Source: CALOCY01 sp942491975 (lineage in GTDB: Bacteria; Bacteroidota; Bacteroidia; Bacteroidales; Prolixibacteraceae). Taken from it: DNA of 64,000 bases. Shown here one piece after another: positions 1 to 7,649 of this stretch. Every line of letters begins with the position of its first letter. The first letter of the stretch is position 1. The notes under the pieces are model-generated. The model did not search any database. It saw only the letters and a list, made by a program, of their open reading frames with translations, and was not told the origin of the DNA. A program made the translations under genes and the position numbers. The stretch is from the NCBI GenBank assembly GCA_942491975.1, contig CALOCY010000004.1, positions 1,860,001 through 1,924,000 of the forward strand, written 5' to 3'.

Positions 1-1124
1 ATGGTCACAAAAAAACCGGGTTGATTGTTGTAATCATCTATTTTTGAGGTGATTCCCGCATCCTCGTTGCCATAGGAATTCAAATCAATCAATTCACGAT
101 TAATCGTTTTAATTGCCCCTTCTTCCAGCACAATAGTCAGCTTATTTAAGTAGTTCAGCTTACTGCCGGCATGGGCAATAGGTACGCCATTGACCATTTC
201 AAAATCGCCGGAGTGGCTGTGCCCGCCAATAATCAGATCAATAAAACTATTGGTCAAAGCTAAATTCCGGTCTTTAGAAAACCCGCAATGCGACACAACA
301 ACCAATAAATCTGGATTCTCCGTGGCTTCCAAATCAGCATAATCCCCAATCACATCGTATGCATCATAAAATGTCAATCCGGTTACTTTTTTAGGGTGTG
401 TCAACGGAATATCTCCATTTGAAGAGGTTTCGATCAGTCCCAAAAATGTTATCCGCACACCGCCCTTCTCAATAGTAACAAACTCTTTCGGATCATTTAA
501 CCCCCCTTCTCCCTGATCCACATTCGCACATACAAACTCAAATTCTGCCTGATCCATTCTATTGTTAAGCACCAGCTGCCCGTAGTCAAATTCATGGTTG
601 CCCAATACACTCACATCAACCCCTGCCTCATTCATCAGGTCAATCATCGGAAAACCTTTCTTCTCGTGGTAATCCACAATCGGGTTGCCCGAAAACATAT
701 CGCCCCCGCAAACAAAAAACACCTGGTCTTCATCTGCCTTTTCCTGATCAATAATGTATTTTATTTTGGAAAAATTATTGACCTGACCATGCTGGTCGTT
801 TATCGAAAAAACAACAATGGTGTCTACAACCGGCATGGCCTCAAAAACAGCCTGAAGGTTCTTGTTATCAACAAAAGTAACCATTATGGGGTTAGCCAGG
901 CTAATGAGGTCACCTTCCCATTTAATAAACTCCCAACCATCTTCAGGTATGGCTGTTATTTTAACAGAAACATCCTCCTCATAAGTGCCATTAGCCGGAT
1001 CAACAGTACCACTCCCTGCAGGGGAAACAGTTGTTGTTAACGTATATTTTTGATTTTCAGGAGCATCGTCCTTTGAGCAACTAAACAGTATTGCAACTAA
1101 AAAAGGGAACAGTAATATTCTCAT
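1..1124 (-). CDS. 5'-nucleotidase/metallophosphatase lipoprotein with InlB-like repeat domain (3' end missing)
   Basis: The reverse strand encodes about 374 residues starting at the ATG at 1124 and running off the left window edge. The protein opens with a lipoprotein signal ending FSC (Cys16) followed by SKDD, a Bacteroidetes-type surface-export tail. Residues about 27-95 form a Gly/Pro-rich beta repeat with GSGTVDP and WEGD words, as in the InlB-like 'bacterial repeat' domain. After that comes a calcineurin-like metallophosphatase: FSINDQHGQ, GGDMFSGNP, LGNHEFDYG, VVVSHCG and GGHSHS are the metal-binding motifs of the 5'-nucleotidase/UDP-sugar hydrolase (UshA) family. It probably removes phosphate from nucleotides at the cell surface. 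The C-terminal 5'-nucleotidase domain lies largely outside the window, so the exact substrate cannot be judged. The N-terminal repeat is unusual for UshA enzymes. Confidence 0.85.
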   Translation of the reverse strand, partial: MRILLFPFLVAILFSCSKDDAPENQKYTLTTTVSPAGSGTVDPANGTYEEDVSVKITAIPEDGWEFIKWEGDLISLANPIMVTFVDNKNLQAVFEAMPVVDTIVVFSINDQHGQVNNFSKIKYIIDQEKADEDQVFFVCGGDMFSGNPIVDYHEKKGFPMIDLMNEAGVDVSVLGNHEFDYGQLVLNNRMDQAEFEFVCANVDQGEGGLNDPKEFVTIEKGGVRITFLGLIETSSNGDIPLTHPKKVTGLTFYDAYDVIGDYADLEATENPDLLVVVSHCGFSKDRNLALTNSFIDLIIGGHSHSGDFEMVNGVPIAHAGSKLNYLNKLTIVLEEGAIKTINRELIDLNSYGNEDAGITSKIDDYNNQPGFFVT

Positions 1125-1805
1125 TCGATAACGTATAAAATATAATTTCTAATATCATAAAAGTTCGTTGCCTTTCGGTAACTGATTGAATTTCAAATTT
1201 TTTCCAAATCTGAAATTTTAAGACCATCAAAAAACTGATTATCAACCAGATATGCAATCTTGGCAAACTTTGGAAAAGTTTAACGAACTATTGATATCAG
1301 AGAAATGAATTTTATTGCTGATAAATCGTTCAAATGTATAGATTAAATAGTCTTTAACTATAAATTATCGACATTTTATCAAACAACAGGAATATTTATT
1401 GTTCAATAAATCGTCAAATAAAAACCTGCCCACAATCTATTATGAAGAAATTGTTAAATCATACTTTTCCCCGTCATTCAGGATCAGCAAGAAACACGGA
1501 TTATCGTTACGGTAATTGTCAAACTATGCAGCCTTTCCGTTGTCACACTTCGTCCTTCCAAAACCGGCCTACACCCTCATTCTGTTTGTAAAAACAGTTA
1601 TTAGCTGATTTTTTGACAAAAAATAAAGGTTGCAAATATCAAATGGTTTTTGAATCTGCCCTCAAAACACACCACTTCATCGTGTCAATGGTATTATGTA
1701 AACGATTTTCGATATGTCTAAAAAATAGGTTATTTTAGCGGTCTGATTTTTACAAATCAACACGCTTGATTATAATTGATTAACTATTTAAATCAATAAC
1801 GCATT
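1125..1805. other. intergenic region with weak promoter candidate for ppdK
   Basis: This AT-rich gap separates divergent genes and no convincing gene was found. The best promoter candidate for ppdK is TTTC at 1707-1710 and TATTTTAG at 1731-1738 with 20 bases between, a one-mismatch version of both Bacteroidetes boxes. It would leave a leader of about 60 bases. The short reading frame at 1081-1266 (minus) runs into the coding start of the lipoprotein and has no recognisable content. Confidence 0.35.
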
Positions 1806-4520
1806 ATGACAAAATACGTTTATAGTTTTGGAAACGGCAAAGCGGAAGGCAAAGCCGAAATGAAAGAATTACTGGGGGGAAAAGGTGCAAACCTTGCCGA
1901 AATGAACCTTATCGGCGTTCCGGTACCTCCGGGGTTTACCATCACCACCGATGTTTGTACCATTTTCAATAAAGAAGGAAGGGACGCAGCATTTGCATTG
2001 ATAAAGTCACAGGTTGAAGAGGCCGTAACAAATGTAGAACAACTCACCGGCACAAAATTTGGCGACAAAGAAAATCCCTGCCTACTCTCTGTACGCTCTG
2101 GTGCGCGGGCGTCAATGCCGGGTATGATGGACACCATCCTTAACCTGGGGCTTAACGACATGGCTGTTGAAGGTATTGCCAAAAAATCGGGCAACGAGCG
2201 TTTTGCATGGGACTCATACCGCCGTTTCGTACAAATGTACGGCGATGTGGTTATGGGCATGAAACCTGAGAATAAAGAAGATATTGACCCGTTCGAAGCC
2301 ATTATCGAACAACTGAAAGAAGAAAAAGGCATTGAACTGGATACAGAATTCACAGCTGAAGACCTTAAGGTATTGGTTAAGCGTTTCAAAGATGCCGTTG
2401 TAAAAGAGACCAAACAACAATTCCCTGTTGATCCGTGGGAACAACTCTGGGGATCAGTGGCAGCCGTATTTGAAAGCTGGATGAACGACCGCGCTATCCT
2501 GTACCGTCGCCTGGAAGGCATACCTGCAGAATGGGGGACAGCTGTAAATGTTCAGGCTATGGTATTTGGTAATATGGGGTCTAACTCGGCTACAGGTGTG
2601 GCATTTACCCGTGACGCTGCCACAGGCGAAAACATTTTCAACGGAGAGTACCTCATTGACGCACAGGGAGAAGATGTGGTAGCAGGCATCCGCACACCAC
2701 AGGAAATTACATTGGAAGGCTCAAAACGTTGGGCGAAACTTCAAAGTGTAAGCGAAGAAGAGCGTGCAGCCAACTATCCTTCACTGGAAGAGACCATGCC
2801 ATTGATTTACAATGAATTGATGAACGTTCAGGAAAAACTGGAAAACCACTACAAAGACATGCAGGACGTTGAATTTACCATTCAGGATGGTAAATTATGG
2901 ATGCTGCAAACACGTAGCGGAAAACGTACCGGTGCGGCCATGGTAAACATTGCCATGGATATGTTGCGCGAAGGTATGATTGATGAAAAAACAGCCCTGC
3001 TCCGTCAGGAACCCAACAAACTGGATGAGCTGTTGCACCCTGTATTTGATGGTGATGCTATTCAGAAAGCAGTGGTATTGGCCAAAGGCCTTCCCGCATC
3101 TCCGGGAGCTGCAACCGGACAGGTGGTATTCTTTGCCGATGAAGCAGATAAATATGAAAATAGTATTCTGGTACGTATCGAAACGTCTCCTGAAGACCTC
3201 GAAGGCATGAACATTGCCAAAGGTATTTTAACAGCCCGTGGAGGTATGACCTCCCACGCTGCAGTGGTTGCCCGCGGAATGGGTAAATGCTGTGTATCGG
3301 GGGCAGGTGAAGCGAAAATCGATTATAAAGCCCGCACACTTACATTCAGTGGTAAACAGTTTAAAGAAGGCGACTGGATTTCATTGAACGGAACAACCGG
3401 CGAAGTTTACGAAGGAAAAGTAGCCACCAAAGACCCTGAAATGAGTGGTAACTTTGGTGCCATTATGAAACTGGCCGACAAATACACCCGCATGAGCGTA
3501 CGTACCAATGCCGACACACCTAAAGATTCACGTATTGCACGCGAATTTGGTGCCAAAGGTATTGGGTTGTGCCGTACCGAGCACATGTTCTTCGAAGGGG
3601 AACGCATCAAAGCCATGCGTGAAATGATTTTGGAATCGGATACTGCAGGGCGCGAAAAAGCACTGGAGAAACTGTTGCCTTACCAACGTGAAGATTTCGA
3701 AGGTATTCTGGAAGCCATGGAAGGTTACGGCGTAACCATCCGCCTGTTGGATCCACCACTACACGAATTTGTACCCCACGAAGAAGTGGCACAAAAAGAG
3801 CTGGCAAAGGAAATGGGATTGACACTGGAAGCGGTAAAAGAAAAAGTGGAAGACCTCTCGGAATTTAACCCGATGCTGGGACACCGCGGTTGCCGCTTGG
3901 GAAATACCTATCCGGAGATTACCGTGATGCAGGCACGCGCCATTCTCGAAGCAGCCGTGAACCTGAAGAAAAAAGGTGTGGATGCACGTCCTGAAATTAT
4001 GGTTCCGCTGATTGGCACATTGAAAGAACTTGAACTGCAAATAAGCATCATCCGTGAAACAGCTGAGAAGGTTTTCACTGAAAAAGGCGAACGTATCGAC
4101 TATCTGGTAGGTACCATGATTGAGATTCCACGTGCGGCATTAACAGCCGACGAAATTGCAGGTGTGGCCGAGTTCTTCTCGTTTGGAACCAATGACCTTA
4201 CGCAGATGACTTTTGGATACTCGCGTGACGATGCCGGTAAATTCCTACCTGTATACCTTGAGAAAAATATTCTTAAGGACGATCCGTTCCAGGTATTGGA
4301 TCAGGAAGGTGTGGGACAACTGGTTCGTATGGGTGCCGAAAAAGGCCGCTCAGCAAATCCTAAGCTGAAAGTAGGTATCTGTGGCGAACACGGTGGAGAA
4401 CCCTCTTCGGTAGGTTTCTGCGACACTGTAGGCATGGACTACGTAAGCTGCTCGCCCTACCGTGTACCTATTGCACGTTTGGCGGCTGCACAAGCCAACA
4501 TTATTAAAGCGAAAGCATAA
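1806..4520 (+). CDS. ppdK: pyruvate, phosphate dikinase
   Basis: This 904-residue protein interconverts pyruvate, ATP and phosphate with phosphoenolpyruvate, AMP and pyrophosphate in the cytoplasm, linking glycolysis and gluconeogenesis. The length is normal for bacterial PPDK. The N-terminal ATP-grasp half shows LLGGKGANLAEM near the start and SVRSGARASMPGMMDT at about 97-112. The phosphohistidine domain has GGMTSHAAVVARGMGK with catalytic His484. The C-terminal PEP/pyruvate barrel has GIGLCRTEHMFF, FGTNDLTQMTFG and GICGEHGG, with the catalytic Cys at about 859. The ATG follows an AT-rich leader, and two hairpins with T runs close the gene, so it is monocistronic. Codon use matches the housekeeping genes around it. 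No regulatory protein gene for PPDK is adjacent. Confidence 0.97.
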   Translation: MTKYVYSFGNGKAEGKAEMKELLGGKGANLAEMNLIGVPVPPGFTITTDVCTIFNKEGRDAAFALIKSQVEEAVTNVEQLTGTKFGDKENPCLLSVRSGARASMPGMMDTILNLGLNDMAVEGIAKKSGNERFAWDSYRRFVQMYGDVVMGMKPENKEDIDPFEAIIEQLKEEKGIELDTEFTAEDLKVLVKRFKDAVVKETKQQFPVDPWEQLWGSVAAVFESWMNDRAILYRRLEGIPAEWGTAVNVQAMVFGNMGSNSATGVAFTRDAATGENIFNGEYLIDAQGEDVVAGIRTPQEITLEGSKRWAKLQSVSEEERAANYPSLEETMPLIYNELMNVQEKLENHYKDMQDVEFTIQDGKLWMLQTRSGKRTGAAMVNIAMDMLREGMIDEKTALLRQEPNKLDELLHPVFDGDAIQKAVVLAKGLPASPGAATGQVVFFADEADKYENSILVRIETSPEDLEGMNIAKGILTARGGMTSHAAVVARGMGKCCVSGAGEAKIDYKARTLTFSGKQFKEGDWISLNGTTGEVYEGKVATKDPEMSGNFGAIMKLADKYTRMSVRTNADTPKDSRIAREFGAKGIGLCRTEHMFFEGERIKAMREMILESDTAGREKALEKLLPYQREDFEGILEAMEGYGVTIRLLDPPLHEFVPHEEVAQKELAKEMGLTLEAVKEKVEDLSEFNPMLGHRGCRLGNTYPEITVMQARAILEAAVNLKKKGVDARPEIMVPLIGTLKELELQISIIRETAEKVFTEKGERIDYLVGTMIEIPRAALTADEIAGVAEFFSFGTNDLTQMTFGYSRDDAGKFLPVYLEKNILKDDPFQVLDQEGVGQLVRMGAEKGRSANPKLKVGICGEHGGEPSSVGFCDTVGMDYVSCSPYRVPIARLAAAQANIIKAKA

Positions 4521-4545
4521 GTTATTGCGACATACTTATTGAAAG

Positions 4546-4570
4546 AGCCTCCGAAAGGGGGCTTTTTTTT
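4546..4570 (+). terminator. rho-independent terminator of ppdK
   Basis: AGCCTCC pairs with GGGGGCT across a GAAA tetraloop (7 pairs, one G-T), followed by eight Ts, 25 bases after the ppdK stop. Confidence 0.9.
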
Positions 4571-4586
4571 GTGCCAATAACCTATA

Positions 4587-4623
4587 AACCTGACAACGTT
4601 GAAGACCTGTCAGGTTTTTTTAT
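4587..4623 (+). terminator. second terminator-like hairpin after ppdK
   Basis: AACCTGACA and TGTCAGGTT form a perfect 9-pair stem with a 12-base loop and a following T run. It lies 17 bases beyond the first terminator, a tandem arrangement. Confidence 0.75.
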
Positions 4624-4763
4624 TCTAAACAAAAACTTCGGCTGGCACAGACATCCACGTCCGTGCCCTCAAAAAAACAAAAACAATTAGCTCATCAACA
4701 TATCAGTCAATCAACACACTACAACACTACACACATTTTTTTTATTAAACAATACAAGTTCTA

Positions 4764-4795
4764 TTTGTATGTCTATAAAAAAAATATTATCTTTG
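4764..4795 (+). promoter_or_regulatory. Bacteroidetes-type promoter of the secreted protein gene at 4920
   Basis: TTTG at 4764-4767 and TATCTTTG at 4788-4795 are separated by 20 bases, a full match to TTTG/TAnnTTTG. Transcription would start near 4802, leaving an AT-rich leader of about 118 bases. The upstream block (about 4659-4800) resembles the one at 6600-6755. Confidence 0.75.
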
Positions 4796-4919
4796 AATAC
4801 AAATTCAAGTAGAATACAACAAAAATCGTAAATACAATTAAAACAATAAATAAATATAATCTACATAAAAAACAACATAGTTCTAATTATAAATTTTAAT
4901 CAATTTAAAAAACATCATT

Positions 4920-5429
4920 ATGAAAAATTACTTACTACTACTGCTATTAGTTGCCTTTTCAATAGGGGCTGTTAGCGCTCAAAAAGAACAAAAAAATGCC
5001 ATCATTAGTGATTGCAGTGTAACCTCTAACTTTAATAGTGCAAATGGCTGCGATGACATCTCATCGTACACGACAAACATTAAAAGGCCTTCTTCTTGTG
5101 GTATTACTATAAATGGAATTTACGAATTAAATGCTTTAGGTGATGCAAATGTGGCATTCCATGCGCCATCACAATTACAGTCCGGGTGGAATATCACAAG
5201 TAGTACCTTTACGTTAACGTATCAGAATAACTCTACGTCTGTTCATAGTGGATTTGTAAATTTCTTAGGAAATCCGCAAATTACAATTCCTGTATCTTGT
5301 AACAACAAAGTAATAAAAGTTGAAGTAACAGTCTTTGCTGGTAATTCTTCCGGGGCTAATTGTTCTGACACCAAAATTCAAAATTTTCCTTTGGGAGTTT
5401 GTGGGACAAGTGGTTTTGTAGGATTTTAG
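4920..5429 (+). CDS. small secreted cysteine-rich protein, unknown function
   Basis: No family is recognised. The 169-residue product starts with a clear signal peptide (MKNYLLLLLL core, cleavage after SA at residue 20). The mature part is rich in Ser, Asn and Thr and carries six cysteines (32, 44, 60, 127, 148, 161), which suggests disulfides in the periplasm or outside the cell. The centre looks like a beta-sandwich strand pattern (WNITSSTFTLTYQN). There is no T9SS sorting domain and no lipobox. The gene has its own near-consensus promoter and a long AT-rich leader and is not in an operon. Base composition is more AT-rich than ppdK. The related leader in front of the Pycsar-type gene at 6880 suggests the two could be expressed together, but this is inference. 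Confidence 0.75.
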   Translation: MKNYLLLLLLVAFSIGAVSAQKEQKNAIISDCSVTSNFNSANGCDDISSYTTNIKRPSSCGITINGIYELNALGDANVAFHAPSQLQSGWNITSSTFTLTYQNNSTSVHSGFVNFLGNPQITIPVSCNNKVIKVEVTVFAGNSSGANCSDTKIQNFPLGVCGTSGFVGF

Positions 5430-5821
5430 GGATGAATGACTAATTCTATAAATGTCTATCAAATGAAAAGCGGTATTATATTTTAAAACTGTTTAGTCAC
5501 GAAAAAGTTATTGACAGTCAAAGAATAATTATTACGGATTAATTAAAACTGTAATAGACATAACTCCCTGCTCGGCGGCATTACAAATGCCGCCGTATTA
5601 AACAGTTGAATTTTTAATTCAATAATGTTTGCACCGGATCATGCGGAACTTTTCCCCTTGTGCTTCGCACTCCCGGTCAAAAGATCGGACGATCAATCCC
5701 GAGCTTTCGGAAGTAAACCAAATTGCGGGAAATATATAAGTTGATCAATTAACGATTATGGAAAATGTAACTTTTAATACCTAAATAAAATAATCATTAG
5801 CCCTTTAATTAAAAAATTATT
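5430..5821. other. intergenic region with GC-rich hairpin
   Basis: CGGCGGCAT (5573-5581) and ATGCCGCCG (5587-5595) form a perfect 9-pair stem with a 5-base loop, followed only by TATTA, so it is a possible but weak terminator. The rest is AT-rich apart from a more GC-rich patch at 5640-5720, and shows no gene. No clear promoter was found for the gene at 5822. Confidence 0.5.
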
Positions 5822-6454
5822 ATGAGAAAAATTTATTTATTATCAATTATCGCACTTTTATCCTTTTCGTGTTCTAACGAAGAATTTTCAGAAGAAGATC
5901 AATCTTTATTTGGCACTATACCTTTAAAACCTATTGGGACTATTGATCCTATTAGACCCAAATTACCTATTGATCCGATTGATCCTGTTGACCCAACATT
6001 ATACTATATAATGAATACTGCTCCCGAAGCACCTGAATGTATTGAAAACTACCATTCATCTCAAACATATGATGTAGAGTTATATCTTTTATCTCCATTA
6101 AAGCATGATGCGCAATTCAAATTTTCACTTCAATCTTATAAATACCATAGCGCTTCCCAGAGCAAATATGATTTTACATATCTTATTTCGCCCTGGAATT
6201 ATGTAAATGCTAAAGCAGGAGATAGAAAAATTATATTAAATGCCAGTTGTAAACTGCCAGATTATATTGATTGTGGAGATCATACTGAAACAATAACCGG
6301 GTATTTTCGAATTAAATTGGAAAATGCAAAATATTTAGGAACAACAGAGAAACTTAATTGTCTTCCCAAACCATCATATGGTAAAAACTATTATGATACA
6401 AAAGCATACTTGCACTGTCTTGGTGGTGGTTGGATTGAAAATGAGCCGAAATAA
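5822..6454 (+). CDS. lipoprotein with Pro-Ile-Asp repeat linker, unknown function
   Basis: The 210-residue product has a lipoprotein signal ending LSFSC (Cys17), then an acidic SNEEFSEED stretch like Bacteroidetes surface-export signals. Residues about 33-60 form a proline linker with repeated (P/T)IDPI words (PIDPIDPVDP), which would hold the C-terminal domain away from the membrane. The C-terminal 150 residues contain five Cys and many aromatic residues but match no family I know. It lies between the secreted Cys-rich gene and the Pycsar-type gene, all on the same strand, and is closed by its own terminator. A surface-exposed role is likely. Nothing in the sequence gives a more exact function. 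Confidence 0.7.
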   Translation: MRKIYLLSIIALLSFSCSNEEFSEEDQSLFGTIPLKPIGTIDPIRPKLPIDPIDPVDPTLYYIMNTAPEAPECIENYHSSQTYDVELYLLSPLKHDAQFKFSLQSYKYHSASQSKYDFTYLISPWNYVNAKAGDRKIILNASCKLPDYIDCGDHTETITGYFRIKLENAKYLGTTEKLNCLPKPSYGKNYYDTKAYLHCLGGGWIENEPK

Positions 6455-6493
6455 AGCGTACAAACCTGAAGGTAAACAAAAACGTTAATGACC

Positions 6494-6523
6494 AAAAAAG
6501 CGGAATATTTTTCCGTTTTTTTT
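6494..6523 (+). terminator. terminator after the 5822 lipoprotein gene
   Basis: CGGAA and TTCCG (loop TATTT), flanked by an A run and a T run of eight, form a hairpin 47 bases after the stop. The A/T flanks extend the stem. Confidence 0.75.
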
Positions 6524-6716
6524 AGTCTTAACGTGAGTTCGATAAAATAACTAATGTAAATATCTCATTTTCAACAATACCGGATGTTGCAAAGATTTTG
6601 TCCGTGCCTTAAACAAAAGAGCCAGGACAATCATCACATCCCCCCATCAACACATGAGCTAATCAGCTCATCATTACACCACACACATCTTCCTTATCAA
6701 ATGCTATAAAATTCTA

Positions 6717-6747
6717 TTTGTACTTTCAAAAAACAACTATAATTTTG
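6717..6747 (+). promoter_or_regulatory. Bacteroidetes-type promoter of the Pycsar-type gene
   Basis: TTTG at 6717-6720 and TAATTTTG at 6740-6747 are 19 bases apart, matching both consensus boxes. The leader to the ATG at 6880 would be about 127 bases. The sequence before it (CATCAACACAT, AGCTAATCA, ACACATCTT, TTCTATTTGTA words) parallels the block before the 4920 gene. Confidence 0.75.
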
Positions 6748-6879
6748 AGCTAACAACTAAAACAGCATAGCATAAAAATGCGCACCTCTGATAGAACGAT
6801 AAGCAAACAAAGCCATCAAGAAATAAACACATGTTTTCAGATATATAAATGTTGTAACTAATTTGAAAAACGGATAACA

Positions 6880-7386
6880 ATGAATAAAAATCAAGAATAC
6901 TGGAATATACTCGGGAATATCACTAATTTAATAAAATATTCAGACACAAAAGCAGCAATACTGCTTACCCTTTATGGGGTAATAATCACAATTGTATATT
7001 CAAATTCTGCTGACGTACTTATTGCATTAAAAAACTCAAACTGGACTTTAGGTTTTTCTTTTGCAAGCCTGATATTTAGTCTTATTTCTATTGTATTTGC
7101 ATTTTTATGTATTAATCCAAGGTTGAAAAACGAAAACTCAAATTGCATAATATACTTTGGAAATATTCAGAAAAAATTTAAAACAGCAGATGAATATTCA
7201 ATTCATTCAACAGAAATTTTATCAGATGAAACAGGCTATCAAAAACAATTAGCTGAACAGATTCATACGAATTCAACCATTGCCTGGAAGAAATTTTCAA
7301 ATGTTGCCTGGAGTATTCGGTTTTTTGCAGGTTCATTAGTATTTATTGTCTTATCTATTCTTTCATATCTATTACTTAACCAATGA
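6880..7386 (+). CDS. Pycsar effector-type membrane protein (PycTM-like), no cyclase nearby
   Basis: The 168-residue protein resembles the PycTM family (Pfam 'Pycsar effector protein'). Hallmarks are the N-terminal NI...SDTKAAILLTLYG segment, the central IIYFGNI with a following Tyr, and QLAEQIHTNSTIAWKKFSNV before the last membrane segment. Hydrophobic segments lie at about 24-41, 55-78 and 145-166. In known Pycsar systems a pyrimidine cyclase makes cCMP or cUMP upon phage infection and the membrane effector then damages the inner membrane. Here no nucleotide cyclase gene lies on either side: the neighbours are a lipoprotein and the oligoendopeptidase. It is therefore an orphan effector, a sensor for a distant cyclase, or a family member with another role. 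A private promoter and long leader support independent expression. Family assignment is from memory of the motif pattern. Confidence 0.75.
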   Translation: MNKNQEYWNILGNITNLIKYSDTKAAILLTLYGVIITIVYSNSADVLIALKNSNWTLGFSFASLIFSLISIVFAFLCINPRLKNENSNCIIYFGNIQKKFKTADEYSIHSTEILSDETGYQKQLAEQIHTNSTIAWKKFSNVAWSIRFFAGSLVFIVLSILSYLLLNQ

Positions 7387-7584
7387 AAAGAAATTACAAA
7401 TCATATCGCAAGTGTAAGCTTCCTATATTTCTTATACCAGTAAAAGATACAACCGTGACTTAAGTGTGGACTATATTTTTAAAATCTTAAACTGTAATCC
7501 ATTCAAAAAGAAAATATTTATAAAAATTAAATCCGGGAGCTACCTGAAAGGGTTGGTATTGTATGTGGAGCAAGGCATAAATAG

Positions 7585-7619
7585 AAGGATTCCATCTCTT
7601 TTTAAAAGATGGAATCCTT
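7585..7619. repeat. dispersed hairpin repeat, copy 1 (TTCCAT subtype)
   Basis: AAGGATTCCATCT (7585-7597) and AGATGGAATCCTT (7607-7619) form a perfect 13-pair stem, 31 bases past the oligoendopeptidase stop. It belongs to the six-copy family also at 9906, 13154, 15994, 57387 and 62965. Confidence 0.85.
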
Positions 7620-7649
7620 ATTAATATCAAGCTGTTGATCAAATAACAG

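Noticed and set aside
594..1040. A 148-residue open frame on the plus strand
   Set aside because: Antisense to the 5'-nucleotidase lipoprotein, which has clear motifs in the opposite frame.
1820..2521. A 233-residue open frame on the minus strand
   Set aside because: Lies fully opposite ppdK, has Ser/Pro-rich composition typical of antisense frames, and no motif or start signal.
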